Positions 51,430 through 60,908 are shown, numbered from the stretch's first letter. The stretch is 64,000 nt of DNA from an uncultured Clostridium sp. (GCA_934438135.1 CAKSBP010000012.1:1-64000), one strand, 5' to 3'. The notes: generated by a model not told the origin, from the sequence alone. Program-made: numbers and translations.

Positions 51430-53541
51430 ATGGAAAAGAATGTTATTGAGCAGGTCTTTGCGGTAGACGTATTTAACGATGCTGTAATGAAAGAAAGACT
51501 GCCTAAGCCTGTGTATGCAAAATTAAAAAAGACAATTGAAAATGATGAAGAATTAGACCTTGATATTGCGGGAGCAGTTGCTCATGCAATGAAAGAATGG
51601 GCATTGGAAAGAGGTGCTACGCATTATACACATTGGTTCCAGCCAATGACTGGAATTACGGCAGAAAAACATGATTCCTTTATTTCACCAACTGGAGACG
51701 GCGGTGTAATTATGGAGTTCTCAGGAAAAGAACTCGTAAAAGGGGAACCAGATGCATCTTCATTCCCATCAGGTGGGATCCGTGCTACATTTGAGGCAAG
51801 AGGATATACAGCATGGGATTGTACATCACCTGCATTTTTAAGAGAAGATGCAGCAGGTGTTACTTTATGTATTCCAACTGCATTCTGTGCTTATACAGGA
51901 GAAGCATTAGACAAAAAGACACCATTACTTCGTTCTATGGAAGCAATCAGTAATCAGGCTGTCCGTATTTTAAAATTATTTGGACATGATGATGTAACAA
52001 GCGTTTCCTGTTCCGTTGGTGCAGAGCAGGAATATTTCTTAGTAGATCGTGATAAATATCTGCAGAGAGAAGATTTAATCTTTACGGGACGTACGTTATT
52101 TGGTGCTATGGCTCCAAAAGGACAGGAATTAGACGATCACTATTTTGGAAGTATCAAAGAGAGAATTGCTTCCTTTATGAAAGAGTTAAATATTGAATTA
52201 TGGAAAGTGGGAATTCTTTCTAAAACACAGCATAATGAAGTTGCACCTGCACAGCATGAGATGGCTCCTATCTATTCAACAGCAAATATTGCAACAGACC
52301 ATAATCAGTTAGTTATGGAGATTATGAAAAAAGTTGCAAAACGTCACAATTTAGAGTGTCTTCTTCATGAAAAACCATTCGATGGTGTAAATGGTTCTGG
52401 AAAACATGATAACTGGTCTATTGTTACCAATACAGGAAAGAACCTGTTAGACCCAGGAAAAACTCCTCATGAGAATCTTCAGTTCCTGCTATTCTTATCC
52501 GCTGTCATTAAAGCAGTAGATGAAAACGCTGGATTACTTCGTTTATCCGCTTCCAATCCTGGAAATGATCACAGACTTGGTGCAAATGAAGCACCACCAG
52601 CTATTATCTCCATTTTCCTTGGTGAGCAGCTAGAGGACGTTGTTACTCAATTGGTAGAAACAGGTGAAGCAACATCCAGTAAACAGGGTGGAAAATTAAA
52701 CATTGGTGTTAATACACTTCCTGAGTTAAAGAAAGATGCTACAGATAGAAATCGTACATCACCATTTGCTTTCACAGGAAATAAATTTGAATTCCGTATG
52801 GTTGGTTCTTCTATGTCTATCGCAGATGCCAATACTGTGTTAAACGCTATTGTTGCAGATGTATTAGAAAAAATGGCAGATGAATTAGAAGCATCAAACG
52901 ATTTTGACAGCTGTTTACACAACTTAATTAAAAAGACATTCTCTGAACATCAGAAAGTTATTTTTAACGGAAATGGTTACTCTGACGAATGGGTAGAAGA
53001 AGCAGAGAGAAGAGGACTTACAAATCATAAAACAATGGTTGATGCAGTTCCAGAATTAGTTTCCGATCAGACAGTTGGAATTTTTGAAAGACAGCATGTA
53101 TTCTCTAAACTGGAATTACAGTCTCGTGTTGAAATACATTATGAAGGATATGCAAAAGCAATTAACATTGAAGCAAAAACTATGATTGAAATGGCAGGAA
53201 AGAAATACATTCCTTCTGTTATTAAATACATTACAAGTCTTGCAGATTCCATCAACAGCGTAAAGGCTGCATGTGGAGATGTAAATGTAAGCGTTCAGTC
53301 TGCTTTGTTAAAGAAATCATCTGATTTACTTGCTGATGCAAGTGCTGCTCTTGCAAAACTGGAAACAGTTACGAAAGAAGCTGCGAAAGTAGAAGATGTG
53401 AAAGAACAGGCACATTACTTTAAAGATAATGTTATTCAGGCAATGGCTGACCTTCGTGCACCAATCGATGAATTAGAGATGATTGTTGACAAACAGTTCT
53501 GGCCAGTGCCAAGCTATGGTGATTTATTATTTGAGGTTTAA
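51430..53541 (+). CDS. glnN: glutamine synthetase type III
   Basis: Makes glutamine from glutamate, ammonia and ATP. The 703-residue length and motifs mark the GSIII class, distinct from the ~450-residue GSI: the N-terminal HYTHWFQPMTG, GGIRATFEARGYTAWD, NEVAPAQHEMAPIYS, GSGKHDNWS and FEFRMVGSS. The ATG at 51430 fits the family N-terminus (MEKNVIEQVF) and has GGAAGGATGG upstream; the ATG at 51409 is less likely. Leader regulation is described at 51267-51345. Confidence 0.96.
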   Translation: MEKNVIEQVFAVDVFNDAVMKERLPKPVYAKLKKTIENDEELDLDIAGAVAHAMKEWALERGATHYTHWFQPMTGITAEKHDSFISPTGDGGVIMEFSGKELVKGEPDASSFPSGGIRATFEARGYTAWDCTSPAFLREDAAGVTLCIPTAFCAYTGEALDKKTPLLRSMEAISNQAVRILKLFGHDDVTSVSCSVGAEQEYFLVDRDKYLQREDLIFTGRTLFGAMAPKGQELDDHYFGSIKERIASFMKELNIELWKVGILSKTQHNEVAPAQHEMAPIYSTANIATDHNQLVMEIMKKVAKRHNLECLLHEKPFDGVNGSGKHDNWSIVTNTGKNLLDPGKTPHENLQFLLFLSAVIKAVDENAGLLRLSASNPGNDHRLGANEAPPAIISIFLGEQLEDVVTQLVETGEATSSKQGGKLNIGVNTLPELKKDATDRNRTSPFAFTGNKFEFRMVGSSMSIADANTVLNAIVADVLEKMADELEASNDFDSCLHNLIKKTFSEHQKVIFNGNGYSDEWVEEAERRGLTNHKTMVDAVPELVSDQTVGIFERQHVFSKLELQSRVEIHYEGYAKAINIEAKTMIEMAGKKYIPSVIKYITSLADSINSVKAACGDVNVSVQSALLKKSSDLLADASAALAKLETVTKEAAKVEDVKEQAHYFKDNVIQAMADLRAPIDELEMIVDKQFWPVPSYGDLLFEV

Positions 53542-53592
53542 TTTTGAATGGAATATAGAAAATAAACCAGAGATGGGGCGATTCACAGAAAC

Positions 53593-53622
53593 TTGTGCAT
53601 CGCCTCATTTTTATGCTATAAT
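53593..53622 (+). promoter_or_regulatory. promoter of the A24 peptidase gene
   Basis: TTGTGC (53593-53598), 18-base spacer, TATAAT (53617-53622) with extended TGC. Transcription would start near 53629, which rules out the in-frame ATG at 53593 as a start codon. Confidence 0.75.
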
Positions 53623-53646
53623 GAAGCAAAGAAAGGAGAGGGGAGA

Positions 53647-54111
53647 TTGCAGTTACAGCTGGCGGCTGATTGGGGAAAGGCGTTGTTTCTGCTTATATTT
53701 CTTGGATGTGTCGGATGGGAAGATTTAAGGGAGCGGCTTATCTGGAATGGTTATATATTCGCTGGAATTGCAGGAAGACTGATTCTGCTGGCAGTGGAGG
53801 AAAGTTTACAATCAAATGCTGTTACCTCATTTTGTCTTTCAACAACGTTCAGTCTTTTGATAGTTGGAATGATTTATTTGACAGGGTGGATGATAAACAA
53901 GGAGGCAGTTGGAATAGGAGATATTAAACTGCTGTTTGTGATGGCATGCTATCTTCCTGGATGGGAACTTTGTGTAATTACTGTGACAGCATTGTTTATT
54001 TTAATATTATGTGCAATTAGGTTCTGGAGAAAAGAAGAAAAGGAATACCCATTTGCATCTGCTGCTTTTGTGGCATATGTGCTATATCTGTTCTTTTATT
54101 GGATGAAATAA
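53647..54111 (+). CDS. A24-family prepilin-type peptidase
   Basis: A 154-residue membrane aspartyl peptidase that removes prepilin leaders. The two catalytic Asp are in GWEDLRERLIWN and AVGIGDIKLL (GxGD motif); five or six helices are predicted. It lacks the N-terminal methyltransferase part of full PilD, as do many Firmicute proteins. TTG 53647 follows AAAGGAGAGGGGAGA, and the promoter at 53593-53622 excludes earlier starts. No pilin or type IV pilus gene is nearby. Confidence 0.82.
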   Translation: MQLQLAADWGKALFLLIFLGCVGWEDLRERLIWNGYIFAGIAGRLILLAVEESLQSNAVTSFCLSTTFSLLIVGMIYLTGWMINKEAVGIGDIKLLFVMACYLPGWELCVITVTALFILILCAIRFWRKEEKEYPFASAAFVAYVLYLFFYWMK

Positions 54112-54161
54112 ACTGATGTGAGCGAGAAATATAAAAAACAGTAAGGAGTTTTATATAGTGG

Positions 54162-54205
54162 AAAAAAGAGAGTGCTGCATCTTTCACTTGCAGTACTCTC
54201 TTTTT
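54162..54205. terminator. bidirectional terminator, A24 peptidase / argH
   Basis: A 17-bp stem with one G-U pair (54162-54179 with 54189-54205) has A and T flanks forming U tracts in both directions, between convergent genes. Confidence 0.9.
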
Positions 54206-54219
54206 AGAATAAAAAATAG

Positions 54220-55593
54220 TTACAGTCCTAAATAGTTTTTATAAATCTCTAAAACTTTACCCATGGCAATTTTACCTGGTGCTCCAATTGTATTTCTTTT
54301 TTCTACGCAGTTTTTCATGCTGATTGCTTCGTAAATATCGTCTTCAAATACTGGGCTGATAGCTTTGTATTCGTCAATGGTCATATCATCCAGAGAAATA
54401 TTTTTTTCAATGCAGAACAGAACAAGTTGTCCTACGATACCATGTGCATCACGGAATGGAACACCGTGTTTTACCAGATAGTCAGCAGCATCGGTAGCAT
54501 TCGTGAAACCATTCTTTGCGCTTGCTTCCATGACATCTTTATTAAAATGCATGCTGGAAATCATACCAGTAAATAAAGCAAGACATCCTTTTGTTGTATC
54601 GATGGCATCGAAAGTAAGTTCTTTGTCTTCCTGCATATCCTTGTTATATGCAAGTGGGAGTCCTTTCATTGTTGTCAGTAGAGACATTAATGCACCATAA
54701 ACACGTCCTGTTTTACCTCGAACCAGTTCTGCAATATCCGGATTTTTCTTCTGTGGCATAATGCTGCTTCCAGTGCTGTAAGAGTCATCGATTTCTACAA
54801 ACTGATATTCATTTGTATTCCAGATGATGATTTCTTCACAGAAACGGCTTAAGTGCATCATAACAGTAGAAAGTCCACTTAAAAATTCAATCAGGTAATC
54901 ACGGTCTGCAACAGAATCCATACTATTTAAAGTAGGACCGTCAAATTCCAGCAAGGAAGCGGTTAGTTCACGATCAAGTGGATAAGTAGTACCGGCAAGT
55001 GCACCAGAACCTAATGGGCAGTAGTTCATTCTTTTCAGAATGTCTGTCATACGGTCACGGTCACGACGGAACATTTCAAAGTATGCCCCCAGATGATGAG
55101 CAAGTGTAATCGGCTGTGCTTTCTGCAAATGAGTAAAACCAGGCATAAAAGTCTGAGTATTGTCTTTCATTAATACATACAGTTCTTTTAATAAGTTTTT
55201 TAACAGTTCATCTACTTCTTTGATTTCGTCTCTTGTATAAAGCTTCATATCCAGAGCAACCTGGTCATTTCGACTTCGTCCGGTATGTAGTTTTTTTCCA
55301 ACGTCACCGATGCGATCGATAAGATGTGCTTCTACGAAGCTGTGAATATCTTCGCTTTCTCCATCAATAATTAATTTGCCGGACTCAATGTCTGTAAGAA
55401 TGCCATTTAATCCTTCTATGATTGCATCTTTATCGCTTTCTTCAATAATTCCCTGTTTTGCAAGCATGGTGACATGTGCGATGCTTCCGTTAATATCCTG
55501 TTTGTAAAACTTCTGGTCAAATCCGATGGAAGCATTAAAGTTATGTACCAGCTGATTAGTTTCTTTTGTGAAGCGTCCTCCCCAAAGTTTCAT
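54220..55593 (-). CDS. argH: argininosuccinate lyase
   Basis: Splits argininosuccinate to arginine and fumarate. The 457-residue protein starts MKLWGGRFTKETN, the standard ArgH N-terminus, and has the SGRSRNDQ-type motif LHTGRSRNDQVALD, GFTHLQKAQPITLAHH and the fumarase-superfamily signature GSSIMPQKKNPD. The start follows GAGGTAACTAGA. argG is not adjacent. A sigma-A promoter and an 11-bp dyad lie upstream (55625-55698). Confidence 0.97.
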   Translation of the reverse strand: MKLWGGRFTKETNQLVHNFNASIGFDQKFYKQDINGSIAHVTMLAKQGIIEESDKDAIIEGLNGILTDIESGKLIIDGESEDIHSFVEAHLIDRIGDVGKKLHTGRSRNDQVALDMKLYTRDEIKEVDELLKNLLKELYVLMKDNTQTFMPGFTHLQKAQPITLAHHLGAYFEMFRRDRDRMTDILKRMNYCPLGSGALAGTTYPLDRELTASLLEFDGPTLNSMDSVADRDYLIEFLSGLSTVMMHLSRFCEEIIIWNTNEYQFVEIDDSYSTGSSIMPQKKNPDIAELVRGKTGRVYGALMSLLTTMKGLPLAYNKDMQEDKELTFDAIDTTKGCLALFTGMISSMHFNKDVMEASAKNGFTNATDAADYLVKHGVPFRDAHGIVGQLVLFCIEKNISLDDMTIDEYKAISPVFEDDIYEAISMKNCVEKRNTIGAPGKIAMGKVLEIYKNYLGL

Positions 55594-55624
55594 TCTAGTT
55601 ACCTCGTTTCTTTCTGATTCTAGG

Positions 55625-55650
55625 AGTAATTGATTGAATAATCAATTACT
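55625..55650. promoter_or_regulatory. 11-bp perfect dyad in the argH leader
   Basis: AGTAATTGATT (55625-55635) and AATCAATTACT (55640-55650) with a GAAT loop lie 20-45 bases downstream of the argH -10. The centre, TGAATAATCA, resembles half of an ARG box (TGAATAATTATTCA). It could bind ArgR or fold in the leader RNA. Confidence 0.55.
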
Positions 55651-55669
55651 TTATTTATTTTTCTCTTTT

Positions 55670-55698
55670 ATATTACCTGTTTTTTATACTGATTGCAA
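55670..55698 (-). promoter_or_regulatory. argH promoter
   Basis: On the minus strand: TTGCAA (55698-55693), 17-base spacer, TAATAT (55675-55670). Confidence 0.7.
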
Positions 55699-55727
55699 GA
55701 TTCTATCGAAACAAAGCATTTTCTCAT

Positions 55728-55757
55728 TTGCCAAAAGAATATCTTTTTATGTATAAT
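55728..55757 (+). promoter_or_regulatory. promoter of the M32 carboxypeptidase gene
   Basis: TTGCCA (55728-55733), 18-base spacer, TATAAT (55752-55757). It overlaps the upstream part of the open frame, so the coding start must be later. Confidence 0.75.
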
Positions 55758-55796
55758 GGGTATGATATACATAAAAAAGGAAAAGAGGAAGGGAAT

Positions 55797-57305
55797 ATGA
55801 ATCAATATTATGAAAAATTAGAACCAATAATTGAAAAGATAATGGCATTACAGACATCTTTGACGTTATTTGAATGGGATACGGAGACTCAGGCACCACC
55901 AGAGGCATCTGAATATACGTCTAAGGTAATTGGAACATTATCGGAAGAACATCAGAAAATTATGATTTCTGATGAAATAAAGGAATTGTTAAAGAAACTG
56001 AATACAAAAAAAGAACAGGAAACATTGACGCCACAGGAAAAAGCGATTGTCAAAGAAATAACCATTGAATCCGAGAAAATGAGTAAAATTCCGCAGGATG
56101 AAAATAAAGCATTTTCCATACTGGCGGCTAAAGCAGCAGGAGTGTGGTCAAAGGCAAAGAAGCAGCAGGACTTTTCTATTTTTGCACCGGTGTTACAGGA
56201 GATTATTGATTATCAGCGCAAATTTGCAAAATATAGAAAGGATGGAAGGCAGAAATTATATGATGTACTGTTAAATGATTTTGAACCAGGGTTTACAATG
56301 GAAACACTGGATGTGTTTTTTGAAAAAATTAAGACAGAACTGGTTCCATTTATTCAGGAAATTGCGAAAAAGAAAGATTTCATCAGCAAGTCTTATAATT
56401 ATGATTCTTATCCTATTGAAAAACAGAAAGAGTTCTGTAAGTGGATTTCTGGATATGTAGGGTTTAATTTTAACCGCGGAGTAGTTATGGAAAGTGCTCA
56501 TCCATTTACAACGAATCTGAACAATCATGATGTGCGTATTACCAATAATTTTGATGAGAATAATCTGGAAGATGCGATATTTTCTGCGATTCATGAGACG
56601 GGGCACGCATTATATGAATTTGGAATTCAGGATGAACTGACGTTAACACCGGCAGGGACCGGAACATCTATGGGAATGCACGAATCCCAATCACGATTCT
56701 TTGAGAACGTTATTGGAAAATCAGAAGAATTCTGGACTCCGATTTATGATAAATTGGTAGAAACTTATCCAGAGCAGCTGAAAAAAGTTTCTCTTTCTGA
56801 TTTTATAAAGGGAGTAAACCGATCTGTTCCAAGTTTAATCCGTACTCAGGCAGATGAATTAACTTATCCCCTTCATATTCTGGTGCGATATGAAATTGAG
56901 AAAATGATTATTGAAAAGAATGTAAATGTGGATAAACTGCCAAAATTCTGGAATGAAAAATACAAAGAGTATTTAGGAGTAGAGCCGAAAAATGATGCAG
57001 AAGGTATACTTCAGGATATTCACTGGGCAACCGGAGAATTTGGTTATTTTCCATCTTATGCAATTGGAAGTGCAGTAGCAGCACAGCTTTATTTTTATAT
57101 GAAAAATGCCATGCCATTTGAGCAATATTTAAAAGAAGGAAACCTATTGCCAATCCGTGAATTCCTAAAAGAAAAAATCTGGAAGTATGGAAAAATGAAA
57201 ACGACCAAGGAGATATTAAAAGATATTACCGGAGAAGAATTCAACCCAGATTACTATATTCGTTATCTGAAAGAAAAATACAGTAAGATTTATGGCCTTC
57301 AGTAA
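55797..57305 (+). CDS. M32-family metallocarboxypeptidase
   Basis: Removes C-terminal residues from peptides in the cytoplasm. The 502-residue protein has the M32 hallmarks: EWDTETQAPPEA near the N-terminus, HPFTTNLNNHDVRIT, the zinc motif AIHETGHALYEFG (HExxH), GMHESQSRFFENVIG, and a RYEIEKMII segment. The ATG at 55797 (MNQYYEKLEP) follows AGAGGAAGGGAAT; an earlier ATG at 55728 would lie on the promoter. Confidence 0.95.
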   Translation: MNQYYEKLEPIIEKIMALQTSLTLFEWDTETQAPPEASEYTSKVIGTLSEEHQKIMISDEIKELLKKLNTKKEQETLTPQEKAIVKEITIESEKMSKIPQDENKAFSILAAKAAGVWSKAKKQQDFSIFAPVLQEIIDYQRKFAKYRKDGRQKLYDVLLNDFEPGFTMETLDVFFEKIKTELVPFIQEIAKKKDFISKSYNYDSYPIEKQKEFCKWISGYVGFNFNRGVVMESAHPFTTNLNNHDVRITNNFDENNLEDAIFSAIHETGHALYEFGIQDELTLTPAGTGTSMGMHESQSRFFENVIGKSEEFWTPIYDKLVETYPEQLKKVSLSDFIKGVNRSVPSLIRTQADELTYPLHILVRYEIEKMIIEKNVNVDKLPKFWNEKYKEYLGVEPKNDAEGILQDIHWATGEFGYFPSYAIGSAVAAQLYFYMKNAMPFEQYLKEGNLLPIREFLKEKIWKYGKMKTTKEILKDITGEEFNPDYYIRYLKEKYSKIYGLQ

Positions 57306-57344
57306 TGTTTTCGGAAGAATGAAATGAGAATATTTTTTTTCATG

Positions 57345-57373
57345 TTGTCCATATTATAAGTGTAAATTATAAG
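57345..57373 (+). promoter_or_regulatory. eno promoter
   Basis: TTGTCC (57345-57350), 17-base spacer, TATAAG (57368-57373), giving a very short leader before the ATG at 57389. Confidence 0.55.
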
Positions 57374-57388
57374 AAAAGAGGACATGGC

Positions 57389-58699
57389 ATGAACGAAGAA
57401 ATTAGAATTGCAGCAGTACATGGTCGTGAAATACTGGATTCCAGAGGAAATCCTACGGTAGAAGCAGAAGTTGTTTTGGAAGACGGAAGTACAGGAAAAG
57501 CGGCGGTGCCATCGGGTGCATCCACAGGTGCATTTGAAGCAGTGGAACTTCGTGATGGAGACAAGCAGCGTTATCTTGGAGCAGGCGTAAGAAAAGCCGT
57601 TAGCAATGTAAATGGACCACTTGCTGATATAGTAAAAGGAATGAATGCCTTTAATCAGGTTGAGATTGATCAGGTGATGATAGAAGCAGATGGGACTAAG
57701 AACAAAGGAAAGTTTGGTGCAAATGCAATTCTTGGTGTTTCTCTTGCAGTAGCAAAAGCAGCAGCAAATTCCTTGTTTCTTCCATTATATCAATATATTG
57801 GCGGATGCAATGCAACGGTTCTGCCGGTTCCAATGATGAATATTATTAATGGTGGAAAACATGCGGATTCCAGTCTTAACATTCAAGAATTTATGATTAT
57901 GCCAGTTGGAGCAAAAAGCTTTTCAGAATGTCTGGAATCTTCGACTACAGTATTTCATACATTAAAGAAATTATTAAAAGCAGATGGCTACGTAACTGCA
58001 GTTGGTGATGAAGGAGGGTTTGCTCCTAAATTTACAAGTGATGAGCAGGCGCTTGAGTACATTGTAAAGGCAATTGATGCAGCCGGTTATGAACCAGGAA
58101 AAGATTTTTTGATTGCCATGGATGCAGCAGCAACAGAAATGTATGAAGAGGCAGTAAAAGCAGGAAAAAAAGGCGAGTACTTGTTCTGGAAATCCAAGGA
58201 GTATAAATCCGTAGACGGTATGATTGATTACTGGGAAGAACTCTGCGACAAGTATCCGATTATTTCCCTGGAAGATGGTCTTGCAGAGGAAGACTGGGAT
58301 GGCTGGGAGAAACTTACGAGCCGTCTTGGAAATAAAATTCAGCTGGTTGGTGATGATTTATTTGTCACTAATACGAAACGTATTCAAACTGGAATTGAAA
58401 AGGGTGTTTCCAATTCAGTTCTGATTAAGGTAAACCAGATTGGTACATTGACGGAAACATTAAATGCTATTGAAATGGCAAAAAATAACAAATGGACAGC
58501 GATTGTATCTCATCGTTCTGGTGAAACGGAAGATGTGACGATTGCGGATATTGCAGTAGCAGCTAATGCGGGACAGATTAAGACTGGTGCACCTTCTAGA
58601 AGTGATCGTGTTGCAAAATATAATCAGCTTCTTCGGATTGAAGAGGAACTTGGAAGTACCGCACATTATTTGGGAAAAAAGGCGTTTAAAATCAAATAA
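57389..58699 (+). CDS. eno: enolase
   Basis: Converts 2-phosphoglycerate to phosphoenolpyruvate. The 436-residue protein has AVHGREILDSRGNPTVEAE, SGASTGAFEAVELRDGD, GDEGGFAP, SLEDGLAEEDWDGW, the catalytic Lys region VLIKVNQIGTLTET and SHRSGETED. All metal and catalytic residues appear present. The ribosome binding site is weak (GAAAAGAGGACATGGC). Other lower-glycolysis genes are not adjacent. Confidence 0.97.
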   Translation: MNEEIRIAAVHGREILDSRGNPTVEAEVVLEDGSTGKAAVPSGASTGAFEAVELRDGDKQRYLGAGVRKAVSNVNGPLADIVKGMNAFNQVEIDQVMIEADGTKNKGKFGANAILGVSLAVAKAAANSLFLPLYQYIGGCNATVLPVPMMNIINGGKHADSSLNIQEFMIMPVGAKSFSECLESSTTVFHTLKKLLKADGYVTAVGDEGGFAPKFTSDEQALEYIVKAIDAAGYEPGKDFLIAMDAAATEMYEEAVKAGKKGEYLFWKSKEYKSVDGMIDYWEELCDKYPIISLEDGLAEEDWDGWEKLTSRLGNKIQLVGDDLFVTNTKRIQTGIEKGVSNSVLIKVNQIGTLTETLNAIEMAKNNKWTAIVSHRSGETEDVTIADIAVAANAGQIKTGAPSRSDRVAKYNQLLRIEEELGSTAHYLGKKAFKIK

Positions 58700-58708
58700 G
58701 ATAGAATC

Positions 58709-58740
58709 TCAGAGGAATTTGAAAAAAATTCCTCTGAATT
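58709..58740 (+). terminator. terminator of eno
   Basis: TCAGAGGAATT (58709-58719) and AATTCCTCTGA (58727-58737) form a perfect 11-bp stem; ATTT follows, so the U tract is short. Confidence 0.65.
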
Positions 58741-58790
58741 TAAAAAATAAAAAAATACTTTGAATGACAAAATTTATTTTAGTTGAACTA

Positions 58791-58819
58791 TTGAACCAAG
58801 TCATTATATGGTATATAAT
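58791..58819 (+). promoter_or_regulatory. promoter of the carboxyltransferase gene
   Basis: TTGAAC (58791-58796), 17-base spacer, TATAAT (58814-58819). The leader to the start codon is about 138 bases, A-rich, with no clear fold. Confidence 0.75.
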
Positions 58820-58962
58820 ACTATATAAGTTGTATTGAGAATTTTTACTTAAAACTTCTACGAAAAAGCACAAATTTGAAACAATCTAGAATGGGGTTTG
58901 AGATGGAAAATTCAAATCTGTGAAAATTGAAAAAGAGCAATTGCTTAAGGAAGGAGCTATAT

Positions 58963-60450
58963 ATGTCGATTGAGTATAATTTAGAGGCACAGCATAAGAA
59001 AGGAAAACTACATGCAATTGAAAGGATTTTACTTCTTTTGGATAAAGATTCCTTTCATGAAATTGGTTCAGGAATTACGAACTATAGTCCAGAGGCTTTT
59101 AAAGGGAAGAAATTTCCATATGATGGAGTTATTACGGGATATGGTACGATTCATGGAAAACTAGTGTACATATATTCCCAGGATTTCACTGTTTGCGGTG
59201 GAACACTTGGATTAAAACATGGAAGAAAGATAGCACATGCAATTGAACTTGCTATTAAGAATAAATGTCCAATTATTGGAATAAATGACTCTGGCGGAGC
59301 TAGAATTCAGGAAGCTGTTAATGCACTTGCTGGATATGGAGATGTATTTTATTATAACACGATGGCATCTGGTTACATTCCACAGATTTCGATTATTGCG
59401 GGAGCATGTGCTGGTGGAGCTGTATATTCACCAGGTATTACAGACTTTGTATTTGTAATTGATAACATCAGTAAGATGTTTGTAACAGGACCAAATGTAG
59501 TGAAAAGTGTAACAGGTCAGGTTTGTACAGCGGAAGAGTTGGGCGGTGCTAAAGTTCATGCGACACAGTCCGGAGTTGCTCATTTTTATCATCAGGATGA
59601 AAAGGCTTGCCTTGCACAGGTAAGACAGTTGTTACAGTTGATTGACAAAGAAAATATTTATCCGGTCAAACGAGAGTCTTCGATTAAGAAACGATTTACA
59701 AAAATTGACTCTATTCTCCCGGAAGAATCCAGAAAAACATATGATGTAAAGAGAATTATTGATGAACTTCTGGATAAAAACAGCTTCTTAGAAGTACAGG
59801 CAGATTTTGCACAAAACGTTGTAGTTGGAATCGGAAAATTGGGTGGCATTACCGTTGGTATTATTGCGAACCAGCCTGCATTTATGGGAGGTGTCTTAGA
59901 CTGTGATTCCAGTGATAAGGCAGCAAGACTTATTCGTTTCTGTGACGCACAGGATATTCCAATTATCAGTCTTGTGGATGTTCCAGGATTTATGCCTGGT
60001 ATAGAGCAGGAGCATCAGGGAATTATCCGTCATGGAGCAAAACTCTTATATGCCTATGCAGAAGCAACGGTACCAAAACTTACGTTAGTATTAAGAAAGG
60101 CATATGGTGGTGCTTATATCGGAATGTGCAGTAAACATCTGAAAGCAGATTTTGTTTATGCATGGCCAGACTGTGAAATTGCAGTAATGGGAGCAGAAGG
60201 AGCTGTTCAGATTATTTTTAAGAGTGCAATGCGTGGCATGGAGCCAGAAGACAAGAAGCTGTTTTATGATCAGAAGGTTGCAGAATATAATAAAAATATG
60301 ATGAATGCTAACATGGCAGTCGAAGAAGGATATGTAGACGAAGTCATTCAACCGGCTGAAACAAGAGACCGTTTGTATCATGATTTACTGGCTCTTGAAC
60401 ATAAAGAAGAATTAACAATACATAAAAAACATGGAAATATTCCATTATAA
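58963..60450 (+). CDS. biotin-dependent acyl-CoA carboxyltransferase subunit
   Basis: A 495-residue protein of the AccD5/PccB/MmdA family, which moves a carboxyl group between biotin and an acyl-CoA. Both crotonase-like halves are present: DSGGARIQE and AGACAGGAVYSPGITDF in the first, FMGGVLDCDSSDKAARLIRFCD, DVPGFMPGIEQE and AYGGAYIGM in the second. Substrate (acetyl-, propionyl- or methylmalonyl-CoA) and direction (carboxylase or decarboxylase) cannot be told from this alone; no biotin carrier or carboxylase subunit lies beside it. The ATG at 58963 follows AAGGAAGGAGCTATAT; an earlier ATG at 58927 has no such site. Confidence 0.9.
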   Translation: MSIEYNLEAQHKKGKLHAIERILLLLDKDSFHEIGSGITNYSPEAFKGKKFPYDGVITGYGTIHGKLVYIYSQDFTVCGGTLGLKHGRKIAHAIELAIKNKCPIIGINDSGGARIQEAVNALAGYGDVFYYNTMASGYIPQISIIAGACAGGAVYSPGITDFVFVIDNISKMFVTGPNVVKSVTGQVCTAEELGGAKVHATQSGVAHFYHQDEKACLAQVRQLLQLIDKENIYPVKRESSIKKRFTKIDSILPEESRKTYDVKRIIDELLDKNSFLEVQADFAQNVVVGIGKLGGITVGIIANQPAFMGGVLDCDSSDKAARLIRFCDAQDIPIISLVDVPGFMPGIEQEHQGIIRHGAKLLYAYAEATVPKLTLVLRKAYGGAYIGMCSKHLKADFVYAWPDCEIAVMGAEGAVQIIFKSAMRGMEPEDKKLFYDQKVAEYNKNMMNANMAVEEGYVDEVIQPAETRDRLYHDLLALEHKEELTIHKKHGNIPL

Positions 60451-60454
60451 AAGA

Positions 60455-60505
60455 TAATAAAACAGGCTGTGCACTAAGATTTAAGTGCCACAGCCTGTTT
60501 TATTA
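60455..60505. terminator. bidirectional terminator
   Basis: TAATAAAACAGGCTGTG (60455-60471) and CACAGCCTGTTTTATTA (60489-60505) are perfect 17-bp complements with an inner CACT/AGTG extension, between convergent genes. Confidence 0.92.
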
Positions 60506-60507
60506 TA

Positions 60508-60828
60508 TTACTCTGTTTCAGAAGATACAGCGGTTTCTTCCTCTGCATCGGATTCTTCGGACTCTTTTTGTACATCCAGTTCATGTTGAAGCTTTCTGAG
60601 CTTTTTCTGCGTCTGTTCATCCTGTGTATCGATTGAAAAAGGAGTATCGGACTGATAATCAATGGCATAGGATTTATATACATTTCCACTGACAAGCCTG
60701 ACTTTTTCAGTAGAACATAAATCTGGGTCTTTTTTATAAGCCTGTTTGTCATACATCGTATTTTTATATTCCAGGCTTTTGTCATAAGGCCTTAAATGGG
60801 AAGGCTGTTTATCTGATAATGGAGCCAT
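60508..60828 (-). CDS. small hydrophilic protein of unknown function
   Basis: A 106-residue, highly charged protein with no signal peptide, membrane segment or known domain. The N-terminal half is Lys/Tyr-rich (SLEYKNTMYDKQAYKK); the C-terminal half is an acidic predicted coiled coil (KLRKLQHELDVQKESEESDAEEE) that is shown in part only. The ATG is preceded by GAAGGTGAAGAA and the gene ends at a strong terminator, which favours a real gene over the overlapping frame at 60474-60785. It lies 80 bases downstream of the ATPase gene in the same direction and may be co-transcribed. Confidence 0.65.
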   Translation of the reverse strand: MAPLSDKQPSHLRPYDKSLEYKNTMYDKQAYKKDPDLCSTEKVRLVSGNVYKSYAIDYQSDTPFSIDTQDEQTQKKLRKLQHELDVQKESEESDAEEETAVSSETE

Positions 60829-60908
60829 TTCTTCACCTTCATTTCTTTTTAAATGGTTGTTATATTAAACTAATTATAACGTTTTACGGACAGGTTCGCA
60901 ATAAAAAA

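Noticed and set aside
60474..60785. Overlapping minus-strand frame of 103 residues
   Set aside because: It runs through the terminator arm and lacks a ribosome binding site; the frame at 60508-60828 has both start signal and clean end.
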